Shown one piece after another: positions 26,071 through 34,436 of a DNA stretch of 64,000 nucleotides. Numbering within the stretch: the stretch's first letter is position 1; each line of letters starts with the position of its first letter. This DNA comes from Frigoriflavimonas asaccharolytica (lineage in GTDB: Bacteria; Bacteroidota; Bacteroidia; Flavobacteriales; Weeksellaceae), in the NCBI RefSeq assembly GCF_013294015.1, contig NZ_JABSNO010000007.1, positions 1 through 64,000 of the forward strand, given 5' to 3'. Below the pieces are notes generated by a model. That model did no database searches. It worked only from the letters and a program-made list of their open reading frames with translations, and was not told the origin of the DNA. The translations under genes were made by a program, and so were the position numbers.

Positions 26071-26230
26071 CTTTGCGCCCCGACTTGACTGGAAATCCTT
26101 TTTTTTGGTGGCTGAGCTTGTCGAAGCCAGCAAAAAAAAGATTGATTCAGATTTTTTATTTTTCATTTGAATCATCGAAACTCGTTCCTCGTTTTGAGAA
26201 CGGAAGGCGGAAATTGGTGCCCAAATAATT
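26071..26230. repeat. Interspersed repeat family R1, copy 2
   Basis: Opens CTTTGCGCCCCGACTTGACT and closes GAACGGAAGGCGGAAATTGG...TGCCCAAATAATT, matching copies at 19701 and 44681. It carries extra internal hairpin sequence (GGCTGAGCTTGTCGAAGCC). The following 26240-26281 stretch (GATTGCTTC...CGCAATGACAG) is another small repeat, echoed near 44582-44662. Confidence 0.65.
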
Positions 26231-26288
26231 ATCATGATAGAGATTGCTTCTCCGCCAAATGACGGATCGCAATGACAGCGCAAAAAAA

Positions 26289-27875
26289 TTACACCTTCGT
26301 TCTAGCGAAATCTTTGTTGAAAAATGCGCCTTTGTTTTCCGTCATTTGCATGGAATGTTTAATGATGAGGTAAGATACGTTCATCAGGTTTCGCAGTTCT
26401 GATAGTTGGGGCGAGATTTTGGCATCGTTGTACAGTTCTGTAACTTGCTGAAAGAGTTCGTCTTGCTTGGCTTTTGCGAGTTTTAGACGTTCGTTGCTGC
26501 GGACAATTCCTACGAGATCGCTCATCATTTCTTGCAATTGTTTTCGCAAATAAGAAATGATCACGAGCTCTTCCAATGCTTCCAAACCTTCTTCATTCCA
26601 CTCGGGAACTGCGGCTAAATCTGTATAATTGAAATCGTCTTTTTGCAAAAGTTCTACGGATTTCATGGCTGCATTGTGCCCGAAAACGAGACCTTCTAAA
26701 AGTGAATTGCTGGCTAATCTATTGGCACCATGCAACCCAGAATTGGTGCATTCTCCCACGGCAAATAGATTTTTGATGCTGGATTGTCCATCTTTATCGG
26801 TATCAATTCCACCCATCAAATAATGACAAGCGGGAACTACGGGAATTAAATCTGTGAAAGGATCTACACCTTCGTCTAAACATTTTTGCAAAATATTGGG
26901 GAAATGTGCCTTAAATTTTTCTTGATCCATATCTCTGCAATCCAAACCTACAAAGGATTGTCCGGAAATTTTGAGCTCGTTATCTATCGCTCTTGCTACA
27001 ATATCCCTGGAAGCTAATTCTTCGCGAGCATCATATTTATGCATGAATTTTTCGCCATTTTGCAGACGAAGTTTTGCGCCGTCTCCACGAACTGCCTCGG
27101 AAATTAAAAACAGCATCCCCGAAAGTTTTGCATACAAAGCCGTTGGATGAAATTGGTAATATTGCATGTTGCTCACTTTTCCACGTGCTCTGTGTACAAA
27201 GGCAATTCCGTCTCCAGTTGCGATTACGGGGTTTGTAGAATTTTTGTAAACATGACCTGCTCCTCCAGTAGCAACGAGCGTGATTTTGGCTGTCATTTTT
27301 TTGATTACATCGGCTTTTTGATCCAAAACATAAGCTCCGTAACAGGTGTTGTCTGTATAATCTGCCTCTTTTCCAGGAACTTGGTGCTGCGTAATAAGAT
27401 CTATTACATAATGATGGGCAAAAAGTTCTATGTTTTTAGATTTTTCTATTGTTGCTAAAAGTGCTCTTTCGATTTCAAAACCGGTGATATCTTTGTGATG
27501 AACTATCCTGTTTTCGGTATGTCCGCCTTCTTTACCGAGTTTGTATTCTCCGTCTTGTTCTTTGTCGAATTGTGTGCCCCAATCTACCAATTCTTGGAAA
27601 CGTTTTGGACCTTCGCTGATCACCATTTTCACAATTTCTCTATTGTTTTCGCCGTCTCCAGCAAGCATGGTATCGTCTATATGTTTTTGAAAAGTATCAT
27701 TGTCGAAATTGGTAACAACGGCTAAACCACCTTGAGCGTATTTGGTGTTGCTTTCGTCTTCATCTGCTTTGGTAACGATGATGATTTTTGCTTCTGGAAG
27801 TTGTTCTGATATTTTTATGGCGTAGGAAAGCCCGGAAATTCCGGAACCGATTACAAGGATGTCTGCTGGTTTCAT
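26289..27875 (-). CDS. nadB: L-aspartate oxidase
   Basis: FAD enzyme oxidising L-aspartate to iminoaspartate, first step of NAD synthesis. The 528-residue protein has ILVIGSGISGLSYAIKI (FAD), KYAQGGLAVVT, YYQFHPTALYA, ASRDIVARAID, HYLMGGI and GLHGANRLASNSLLEGLVFG. Intact and typical length. nadA is not in the window; nadC is nearby on the same strand. Confidence 0.96.
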   Translation of the reverse strand: MKPADILVIGSGISGLSYAIKISEQLPEAKIIIVTKADEDESNTKYAQGGLAVVTNFDNDTFQKHIDDTMLAGDGENNREIVKMVISEGPKRFQELVDWGTQFDKEQDGEYKLGKEGGHTENRIVHHKDITGFEIERALLATIEKSKNIELFAHHYVIDLITQHQVPGKEADYTDNTCYGAYVLDQKADVIKKMTAKITLVATGGAGHVYKNSTNPVIATGDGIAFVHRARGKVSNMQYYQFHPTALYAKLSGMLFLISEAVRGDGAKLRLQNGEKFMHKYDAREELASRDIVARAIDNELKISGQSFVGLDCRDMDQEKFKAHFPNILQKCLDEGVDPFTDLIPVVPACHYLMGGIDTDKDGQSSIKNLFAVGECTNSGLHGANRLASNSLLEGLVFGHNAAMKSVELLQKDDFNYTDLAAVPEWNEEGLEALEELVIISYLRKQLQEMMSDLVGIVRSNERLKLAKAKQDELFQQVTELYNDAKISPQLSELRNLMNVSYLIIKHSMQMTENKGAFFNKDFARTKV

Positions 27876-27898
27876 TTGAGGTTGTTTGAATGGGTTTT

Positions 27899-28243
27899 TT
27901 AGAAAAACTTGTTTTGTAGTTCTAAAACTTCTTTTTTTAATTCAGGAAGTTCTCTTATTATAATAGTCCAAATTACTTCATCAGAAATATTATCGTATTC
28001 GTGAGCAATTCTATTTCTTGTACCAATGATTTTTTGAGCATTTTTAATTTCAAAGTTGGTAATATGATATCTTTTCAATCTACTAATGGCTTCACCAATA
28101 ATTTCGATATTTCTTTCAACCGCTTTTTTAGTTTTTAAATCCTTTTGATAATTGAAAAAGTTTCGTTCAGTTGGTAAGAAGTCGAAAATTTCATCTATTG
28201 ATCTTACAATATCTTCCAAACAAGCATTAATTTTATTATCCAT
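27899..28243 (-). CDS. HepT-like HEPN ribonuclease toxin (DUF86)
   Basis: The 114-residue helical protein has the HEPN RNase motif RNRIAHEY (R-x4-H-x-Y). Family toxins cleave RNA and are paired with MNT nucleotidyltransferases. Its start overlaps the end of the MNT gene by 8 nt, the usual toxin-antitoxin arrangement with the antitoxin first. nadB begins 23 nt downstream on the same strand. Confidence 0.9.
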   Translation of the reverse strand: MDNKINACLEDIVRSIDEIFDFLPTERNFFNYQKDLKTKKAVERNIEIIGEAISRLKRYHITNFEIKNAQKIIGTRNRIAHEYDNISDEVIWTIIIRELPELKKEVLELQNKFF

Positions 28244-28535
28244 AAATTAAAACTTTAGTTTCATTTAGTTCTTTTCGGAAATAAGAATTTTTTACTGCTC
28301 TATCTTCAATTAAATCTATTTGTCTTTTTAAGAGATTTTCTAACTTTTGTTTGAACTGAAAATAAAGATCTGAATATTTAAATGGATCCGTCTCATTGAA
28401 ATCTACCAAAAAATCTATATCAGAATTTGTGTTAAATTGGTCTGTATTCACAGAACCAAAAGTGGAAAGTGTGCGAACATTGTAAAGTTCACAAAATTGT
28501 TTTATTAAATTGATGTTTTTATCGGTGATTTTCAT
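28236..28535 (-). CDS. MNT-type nucleotidyltransferase antitoxin
   Basis: The 99-residue minimal nucleotidyltransferase has the GSX10DXD-type motif FGSVNTDQF..NSDIDFLVDF. MNT antitoxins AMPylate a Tyr of the HEPN toxin and block it; the toxin's Tyr in the RxxxxHxY motif is present. A TATTTTTG box ends exactly 4 nt before the ATG, so the operon mRNA is probably leaderless. Confidence 0.9.
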   Translation of the reverse strand: MKITDKNINLIKQFCELYNVRTLSTFGSVNTDQFNTNSDIDFLVDFNETDPFKYSDLYFQFKQKLENLLKRQIDLIEDRAVKNSYFRKELNETKVLIYG

Positions 28536-28539
28536 AAAT

Positions 28540-28547
28540 CAAAAATA
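28540..28547 (-). promoter_or_regulatory. -7 box TATTTTTG for the MNT-HEPN operon, 4 nt before the ATG
   Basis: Exact 4-nt spacing to the start codon; leaderless transcript predicted. Confidence 0.55.
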
Positions 28548-28586
28548 TAAATAAATTATTAAAAAGAAAAATGGGGTTTTATCTCC

Positions 28587-28889
28587 CTACTTTTGCATAA
28601 TATTCACCGCAGTTCCAGTAACGGTAACCAGAATATAATTACTCGTTGTCAATTCCACATCAACCTTAATTCCTACCACAGCATTGGCGTTTAGTTTTTC
28701 GGCGTTTTCCTTAAGATCCAAAAATGCTTTTTCTTTTACCTCTGCAACCGTTTCACTAAATGCTGAATAATATTTTTCCATACTAAAAGACATGGTCATC
28801 TTTGGCATATTTACGGCGCTTCCTGATACGATACCTTGGTATTTAAAAATTTTGTAATCCTCTACAGAATTGGTTGTTGTTAATATCAT
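28587..28889 (-). CDS. YbjQ/UPF0145 family protein
   Basis: The 100-residue protein fits the YbjQ family: ILTTTNSVEDYKIFKYQGIVSGSAV, then LKENAEKLNANAVVGIKVDVE and a final VTVTGTAVNI. Members form beta-rich pentamers of unknown function, sometimes called heavy-metal-binding. I use the ATG at 28889; the longer frame opens with TTG. No -7 box was found nearby. Confidence 0.88.
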   Translation of the reverse strand: MILTTTNSVEDYKIFKYQGIVSGSAVNMPKMTMSFSMEKYYSAFSETVAEVKEKAFLDLKENAEKLNANAVVGIKVDVELTTSNYILVTVTGTAVNIMQK

Positions 28890-28929
28890 AATCAATATTT
28901 TATATTTTTTAAATTTTTAAATTTTATAA

Positions 28930-29556
28930 CTACAGAAACTTAAATAACTTATCATCCGGCTTCCTCACTTTTTTGAAATTCTGAAAAATATCGTCTTCGG
29001 CACGAAATCCTAGTGCTAGAGTTACGCTTATACTCAGATTTTCTTGGTCTAGTTCCAACAATTTTTCTAATTCTTCTTTTTTAAAACCTTCCATCGGACA
29101 AGTATCTACATTTTCTAGCGCAGCTGCAAACATCAAATTTCCAAGAACAATATAGCACTGTTTTTCTGCCCAAATACTCATTTCATCGTCAGAAAGTCGG
29201 GTAATATGACTGTTGATGTTTTTTTTAAATGGATCTAAAGTTTCTAATTCTACTTCCCGTACTTTGGAAATGTACTGAAAATAACTGCCTAAATAATTTT
29301 CGTCTAGATTTTTTTTGGATACAATTACAATTAAATGGGAACAGGTAGAAATCTGACTAGGATTATAAAAAGCCGGTATAAGCTTCTGTTTTAAAGCTTC
29401 CGTTTCTACCACTAAAATCTCATAGGGTTGCAAACCTAAAGAACTAGCCGAAAGTTGACCTGCTCGTAGAATATTATTTAAATTTTCTGCTGGAACCGAT
29501 TTTTCTTTGTCGAATTTTTTTACAGAATATCTTTGTTGTAGTGCTTCTAAATACAT
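28930..29556 (-). CDS. Nitroreductase family NAD(P)H-dependent oxidoreductase
   Basis: The 208-residue FMN flavoprotein has RYSVKKFD near the start, LSASSLGLQPYEILVVE, MFAAALENVDTCPMEGF and LALGFRAEDD, all typical of NfsB-like nitroreductases. It reduces quinones or nitro compounds; the physiological substrate cannot be read from sequence. A TATCTTTG box ends 4 nt before the ATG. Confidence 0.9.
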   Translation of the reverse strand: MYLEALQQRYSVKKFDKEKSVPAENLNNILRAGQLSASSLGLQPYEILVVETEALKQKLIPAFYNPSQISTCSHLIVIVSKKNLDENYLGSYFQYISKVREVELETLDPFKKNINSHITRLSDDEMSIWAEKQCYIVLGNLMFAAALENVDTCPMEGFKKEELEKLLELDQENLSISVTLALGFRAEDDIFQNFKKVRKPDDKLFKFL

Positions 29557-29560
29557 CTAT

Positions 29561-29568
29561 CAAAGATA
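29561..29568 (-). promoter_or_regulatory. -7 box TATCTTTG for nitroreductase, 4 nt before the ATG
   Basis: Exact 4-nt spacing; leaderless transcript predicted. Confidence 0.6.
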
Positions 29569-29753
29569 AGGAAATGTGTGATTTTGTGAGCAGAAAATAA
29601 AATTATATCTTGAATTTACAAACCCATATAATTGCAATCAATCTTTCGCTTTTTTGGATTTTCAATTATTTAAAGTATTTTGCAAAGGAATTTCTTGATT
29701 TAGAAGTCCAATTTTAATTAATAAACCCTATTAAATCTGATTAATTTTTAGTG

Positions 29754-30446
29754 ATGAAAAAAATAACAACTCTTTTACTTTTGTTCGCCATAAGCATAAA
29801 AGCATACTCTCAAAACACAAAACAAGATGATGTTGGTGCTTGGTATATGTATTTCTACTCCACAAAATTCAAAGATAGCAGATTTGGAATACAAGGTGAT
29901 GTGCAATATCGTAATTTCAATTTGGGTGGAGATTTGGAACAATTGCTATTGAGAAGCGGAATTACCTACAATCCAAAAGATACCAACGTGACCTTAACTT
30001 TGGGTATCGCGAATATCACCTCTGGCGTTTTGGGCGAAAACAACGATACTTCTAGCGAGACTAGAATTTATCAAGAAGCACTTTTGCCACAAAAAGTTGG
30101 CGAGCGTTTCTACTTTTCGCATAGATTTAGATATGAACAAAGATTTGTAGAAAATCAGGATTTTAGAACTCGTTTTCGGTATAATTTATTTTTAAATGTG
30201 CCTTTAAATAAAAAAGCCTTGATGAAAGATGCGGTTTACATTGCTTTGTATAATGAACTTTTCATCAATGGCGAGAAAAACATTGGCAACAACAAAACAG
30301 TAGGAGTTTTTGATAGAAACCGTTTTTATGCCGGATTGGGTTATGGAATTACCGACAAGGTTCGCGTTCAAGTTGGCTTTATGAATCAATCTACAGAAAA
30401 TAATGGCAAAGATCAATTGCAATTAAGTTTGCATCATAGTTTTTGA
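29754..30446 (+). CDS. DUF2490 domain outer-membrane-type protein
   Basis: The 230-residue protein has a signal peptide (MKKITTLLLLFAISIKAYSQ) and alternating beta-strand sequence (GIQGDVQYRNF, GERFYFSHRFRYEQRF, FRTRFRYNLFLNVPL, GLGYGITDKVRVQVGF) ending LSLHHSF with a terminal aromatic. This is a small barrel of the DUF2490 family; function unknown. The ATG at 29754 is preferred to the adjacent GTG at 29751. Convergent with rnhA, 13-nt gap. Confidence 0.85.
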   Translation: MKKITTLLLLFAISIKAYSQNTKQDDVGAWYMYFYSTKFKDSRFGIQGDVQYRNFNLGGDLEQLLLRSGITYNPKDTNVTLTLGIANITSGVLGENNDTSSETRIYQEALLPQKVGERFYFSHRFRYEQRFVENQDFRTRFRYNLFLNVPLNKKALMKDAVYIALYNELFINGEKNIGNNKTVGVFDRNRFYAGLGYGITDKVRVQVGFMNQSTENNGKDQLQLSLHHSF

Positions 30447-30459
30447 ATTATTTAAAAAG

Positions 30460-30939
30460 TTACTTATCAAATAAACCTCCTTCTGGATTTTCATAAAATT
30501 CATCTACTAATAAATTTTCAGATTTAGCGGCTTTCACAGCCAGTTGATCGCAAATTTCGTTTTCTGTATGACCAGCATGACCTTTGATCCAATGAAATTT
30601 TGGGCTAAATTGTAGCAATAAGGGATAAAAGCGCTTCCATAAATCTGGGTTTTTTATTTTGGTAAAGCCACGCTTTTTCCAGCCAAAGATCCACTTTTGA
30701 TTGATGGCATCTGCCACATATTTGCTATCTGTATAGATATGGACATCGTTTTCGTCTGATTTTAGTTTTTCTAAAGCTACAATTACGGCCAGAAGTTCCA
30801 TCCTATTATTGGTAGTTTTGCGAAAACCTTGGGAATATCTTTTTTCGTAATTTTTCTCTGGAACGCGCATTAAAACTCCGTAACCACCTTTTCCTGGATT
30901 TCCGCTACATGCACCATCTGTATAGATTTCTATAATCAT
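30460..30939 (-). CDS. rnhA: Ribonuclease HI
   Basis: Degrades RNA in RNA-DNA hybrids. The 159-residue enzyme has IYTDGACSGNPGKGGYG (Asp), NNRMELLAVI (Glu), IYTDSKYVADAI (Asp), KGHAGHTENEICDQLA (His loop and final Asp). All four acidic residues are intact. It follows the amidase gene by 45 nt on the same strand and may be cotranscribed. Confidence 0.96.
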   Translation of the reverse strand: MIIEIYTDGACSGNPGKGGYGVLMRVPEKNYEKRYSQGFRKTTNNRMELLAVIVALEKLKSDENDVHIYTDSKYVADAINQKWIFGWKKRGFTKIKNPDLWKRFYPLLLQFSPKFHWIKGHAGHTENEICDQLAVKAAKSENLLVDEFYENPEGGLFDK

Positions 30940-30984
30940 TTTTCTATTTGAAATTTGGAAGTTTTTACTTTAAAAACTAAAATT

Positions 30985-31641
30985 TTAAGGTTTATCTTTA
31001 ATAGGAAAATCCACCAATTTTGCTCTCACCTTTTTCATAAAATCATTACCAGGATCTTCTTTTCCGGTGAAATAATCTTTGTTTTTTTCTTTCCAAAATT
31101 TAGTATTTTTAAAAACACCATATTCCGAATGCCCAATTAGGTATTCTATATTGTATATTTTGGCAAGATGTTTCACCAGTGCGACATTAGCTGTCACTTG
31201 TGCATCTGTAAGCGGTTCCTTTTTGCTTCCCACATTTTCCACTCCAATGGCACAATAGTTCAATCCAATAGTATGTCTTGCAAAGAGATTCGACTCCATC
31301 AATTGATAAATTGTACCGTCTCTATCTACTATAAATTGTGATGAAACATTTAACGTGCTTTCATTTTTTAAATAGCCTCTTTTATTTTCTAATTTTGATT
31401 GATTAAAATATCGAAAATTACTCTCCACAGTTCCACCTGCAGTGTAGTGCAAAACAATAATTGTTGGCACGATGGTTGGTTTTTTTTGAACGATATCGTA
31501 ATGACTTTGGAGATATTCTAAACTGAGATCAATTCTTTCTTGGGAATACTTAATCGGTTTTTTTACGATGGTAATTTCACTTTGTTGAGCGCTGAAAATA
31601 CCAAATACAGAAAGTAAACAGAAATATATAAATTTTTTCAT
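30985..31641 (-). CDS. N-acetylmuramoyl-L-alanine amidase (Amidase_2)
   Basis: The 218-residue exported zinc amidase cleaves the MurNAc-L-Ala bond of peptidoglycan. A signal peptide (about 1-18) is followed by the type-2 amidase core: IIVLHYTAGGTVESN (first Zn His), LFARHTIGLNYCAIGVENVG (Glu region) and LIGHSEYG with later residues completing the site. It is third in an operon with the DUF1287 protein and a small exported protein, 9-nt gap. Confidence 0.92.
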   Translation of the reverse strand: MKKFIYFCLLSVFGIFSAQQSEITIVKKPIKYSQERIDLSLEYLQSHYDIVQKKPTIVPTIIVLHYTAGGTVESNFRYFNQSKLENKRGYLKNESTLNVSSQFIVDRDGTIYQLMESNLFARHTIGLNYCAIGVENVGSKKEPLTDAQVTANVALVKHLAKIYNIEYLIGHSEYGVFKNTKFWKEKNKDYFTGKEDPGNDFMKKVRAKLVDFPIKDKP

Positions 31642-31650
31642 ACTTTTAAA

Positions 31651-32070
31651 TTATTCTAATTTGAAAAACATTTTCTGTGGAAGTTTATAACTCTCCCATA
31701 ATCCCACATACCAAACATCTGTAGAAAATTCGCCACTTTCTATAATGTACCACTTTCCAGATTTTTTTCTAAACAAAGCCTCCGCATGGCAACAATCATA
31801 CTCTCCATCTTTATCTATATTAAATTCTTTTCCGTCTTTTCGTTTTGTATCAACCATTAGCCACACATAATCGTTATAAACATTCATTGAATTTACCACA
31901 AATACAAATTCTTCTTTATAGTTTTCGTATAATTTTGCACGAAAAATATCCAGTATCATGGTTCTATCTTTCGCGTTGGTTTTTGTTTTTAATTTGTAAT
32001 CAAATATTTTTTGGCTCCAAAGAAAACTAAAAACAAAAAGTAGAATCAAGCTTAAAATAGATTTTTTCAT
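31651..32070 (-). CDS. Exported hypothetical protein in cell-wall hydrolase operon
   Basis: The 139-residue protein has a signal peptide (MKKSILSLILLFVFSFLWSQ). The rest is a compact alpha/beta region with YDCCHAEALFRKKSGKWYIIE in the middle, resembling SnoaL/NTF2-like or DUF-type small periplasmic proteins but not assignable. It is packed 5 nt after the DUF1287 gene and 9 nt before the amidase, so a role in cell-wall handling is inferred. Confidence 0.7.
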   Translation of the reverse strand: MKKSILSLILLFVFSFLWSQKIFDYKLKTKTNAKDRTMILDIFRAKLYENYKEEFVFVVNSMNVYNDYVWLMVDTKRKDGKEFNIDKDGEYDCCHAEALFRKKSGKWYIIESGEFSTDVWYVGLWESYKLPQKMFFKLE

Positions 32071-32075
32071 AAATT

Positions 32076-32657
32076 TTATTTTTGATATTGATAATGCCCA
32101 GTAATAGTAAAATCAAATAAACAATCTGAAATTTCTTGTCCGTTCCCGATATTATGAACTACTAAAAATCGTTTTCCGTCGGCAGATTTTTTATTAATAA
32201 CGATGCCAATATGCGTTAAATTTTTTGGTAAAACCCACGTTATAATATCACCTGGAACGTAATCTTCGGCATTTAAAGTCGGAGGTATTACTTTGCCATA
32301 TCTTGAAAAAAAAGTTCTCAAATTTGGAACTCTTCGGTGGTCTATATTGGTATCAGGTTTTTTCAAACCCCAATATTTTGGATATTTCGAAAAATTTTTC
32401 GCCATATCTTCATGTACCTCTTTTTGCAAATCTATTCCTAGTTTTCTGTAAGCACGAATCACCACATCCGTGCAAACACCTTTATCCGTGGGAATATCGC
32501 CATTAGGATATTTCAAAACGAAATAAGTAGGATCGTAATTCACTTTGTCTTTTGTAAGTTCCAAAGCAGTATCCGAAAGTTGAAGTGCAAATGGTTTTTG
32601 GCTTTTAGCAAGCAAACTAAAACTGAAAATAAGCAGAACAAAAAATTTAGTTTTCAT
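32076..32657 (-). CDS. DUF1287 family protein (NlpC/P60-like fold)
   Basis: The 193-residue exported protein has DUF1287 signatures: TDKGVCTDVVIRAYRKLGIDLQ (Cys), HRRVPNLRTFFSRYG, YVPGDIITWVLPKNLTHIGIV (His) and VVHNIGNGQ. Cys and His positions fit a papain-like NlpC/P60-type hydrolase acting on peptidoglycan peptides. It is first of a tight three-gene run and starts 31 nt after dnaB on the same strand. Confidence 0.88.
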   Translation of the reverse strand: MKTKFFVLLIFSFSLLAKSQKPFALQLSDTALELTKDKVNYDPTYFVLKYPNGDIPTDKGVCTDVVIRAYRKLGIDLQKEVHEDMAKNFSKYPKYWGLKKPDTNIDHRRVPNLRTFFSRYGKVIPPTLNAEDYVPGDIITWVLPKNLTHIGIVINKKSADGKRFLVVHNIGNGQEISDCLFDFTITGHYQYQK

Positions 32658-32688
32658 ACGTAAACGTGCTTATATAAATTATAAATTT

Positions 32689-34278
32689 TTAATAAAGGAA
32701 ATCATCATCTTCGTCTACATCGTTCATAGAAGAGCCGCTTACTTTAGAATTATCTGGCAAATCAAAAGCTGCACCTGGTTGAATGGTTGTTTTTATTTGC
32801 TCAAAACCGCTTGGTTCGGCAGATTGTCCAAAATTTGAAGTTTGATAATCGTTTCCATATCCATTTGCTTGAAGATCTGCAAATTTTGCAAAATTCTTTA
32901 AGAAAGATAGACGCACATCTGCAGTTGCACCATTTCTATGTTTTGCAATGATTAATTCTGCTTGGTTGTCTGTGCTGGTTTCTGCACCTTCAGGATCATT
33001 GTCCCAATGTGTAATTTTGTAGTATTCTGGTCGGAAAATGAAAGATACAATATCTGCATCTTGCTCAATGGCTCCAGATTCTCGAAGATCTGAAAGTTGA
33101 GGTCTTTTTCCAGGACGATTTTCTACACTTCTAGAAAGTTGAGATAGAGCGATTACAGGCACATTTAATTCCTTTGCAATTGCTTTTAACGATCTGGAAA
33201 TGGTTGCAATTTCTTGTTCACGATTCCCGCCACCTTTGCCTGCGCTATTTGCAGTCATTAGTTGTAGATAATCTACCATTATAATTTTTACACCATGTTG
33301 CATCACCAATCTTCTGCATTTTGCACGAAAATCAAAAACAGAAAGTGAAGGTGTTTCATCAATAAAAAGTGGTGCATTTTCTAAAGCTGATACATTGTGA
33401 AATAATCTATTCCATTCTTCATCAGTAAGATTTCCTTTTCTAAATTTGTCTGAAGAAATATTGGTTTCCGAGGCTATCATCCTAGTTATTAATTGAATAG
33501 ATGCCATCTCTAAAGAAAACAATGCAATTGGCACATTGTGCTCTACTGCCATATTTCTTGCCATAGATAGTAGAAACGCTGTTTTCCCCATCGCTGGACG
33601 CGCTGCAATTATTATTAAATCAGAATTTTGCCAACCACCTGTTTCTCTATCCAAGGCGGAAAAACCAGAAGGAACTCCAGAAATACCCTCCTGATCTTTT
33701 AATGATTTTATTTTTTCTATGGCTTCTTTTACCAATGTGTTTGCAGTATCAAAACCTTTTTTAATGGTTCCGTTTGTAATTTCAAAGAAAGATTGTTCGG
33801 CTTTATCTAGAAGTTCAAAAACATCTGTAGAATCTTTGTAAGATTTATCTATTACGTTGGCGGAAATATTAATTAAACTTCTCAAAATATATTTCTCCAA
33901 AACAACACGAACATGATATTCTATGTGTGCGCTGGAAGAAACTCCCATCGTTAATTCAATAATATAAGCATCTCCACCAGCCATAGATAGATGATCTTCT
34001 TTTTTCAATCTATTGATAACGGTTACTAAATCTACCGGATGATTGTCTTGGTACAATTTAAAAATAGCTTCAAAAATAGCTTGATGTCTAGGATCGTAAA
34101 ATATTTCTGGTGTTACAAGATCAATAGCAAAATCCAACCCTTTTTTATCAATAAGGAATGTACCTATAATTAATCTTTCAAAATCTACTGCATTTGGTGG
34201 CATTTTGCCGTCGGAAATGGATAATTCTTTTGCGTAATTTCCTTGTATTAAAGATGAAAGTGTATCTTTTTGAGCCAT
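32689..34278 (-). CDS. dnaB: Replicative DNA helicase
   Basis: Hexameric 5'-3' helicase of the replication fork. The 529-residue protein has the DnaB N-terminal domain (about 25-130), a linker, and a RecA-type domain with Walker A ARPAMGKT (226-233), SLEMASIQL, Walker B IIMVDYLQLM, LSQLSRSVENR and RPEYY. An acidic tail ends DVDEDDDFLY. No intein is present. A TATCTTTG box ends exactly 4 nt before the ATG. Confidence 0.97.
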   Translation of the reverse strand: MAQKDTLSSLIQGNYAKELSISDGKMPPNAVDFERLIIGTFLIDKKGLDFAIDLVTPEIFYDPRHQAIFEAIFKLYQDNHPVDLVTVINRLKKEDHLSMAGGDAYIIELTMGVSSSAHIEYHVRVVLEKYILRSLINISANVIDKSYKDSTDVFELLDKAEQSFFEITNGTIKKGFDTANTLVKEAIEKIKSLKDQEGISGVPSGFSALDRETGGWQNSDLIIIAARPAMGKTAFLLSMARNMAVEHNVPIALFSLEMASIQLITRMIASETNISSDKFRKGNLTDEEWNRLFHNVSALENAPLFIDETPSLSVFDFRAKCRRLVMQHGVKIIMVDYLQLMTANSAGKGGGNREQEIATISRSLKAIAKELNVPVIALSQLSRSVENRPGKRPQLSDLRESGAIEQDADIVSFIFRPEYYKITHWDNDPEGAETSTDNQAELIIAKHRNGATADVRLSFLKNFAKFADLQANGYGNDYQTSNFGQSAEPSGFEQIKTTIQPGAAFDLPDNSKVSGSSMNDVDEDDDFLY

Positions 34279-34282
34279 GGCA

Positions 34283-34290
34283 CAAAGATA
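34283..34290 (-). promoter_or_regulatory. -7 box TATCTTTG for dnaB, 4 nt before the ATG
   Basis: Exact 4-nt spacing; leaderless transcript predicted. Confidence 0.6.
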
Positions 34291-34384
34291 ATTTTTTTAA
34301 TATCATTGTTGATCATAAACTGCTAACAATTCATTACCCTTAAGCATAAAACCACCATCAGTAGGGATTTTCTTTTGTTAATAA

Positions 34385-34418
34385 AAAAATCACCTCAAAT
34401 TTCTTTGAAGTGATTTTT
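34385..34418 (-). terminator. Intrinsic terminator, T9SS protein 1
   Basis: Stem AAAATCAC.TCAAA / TTTGAAGTGATTTT with T-run on the minus strand. The stem-loop core CCTCAAATTTCTTTGA is shared with the terminator at 37284-37311. Confidence 0.85.
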
Positions 34419-34436
34419 ATAATTGTGTAAAAAATA

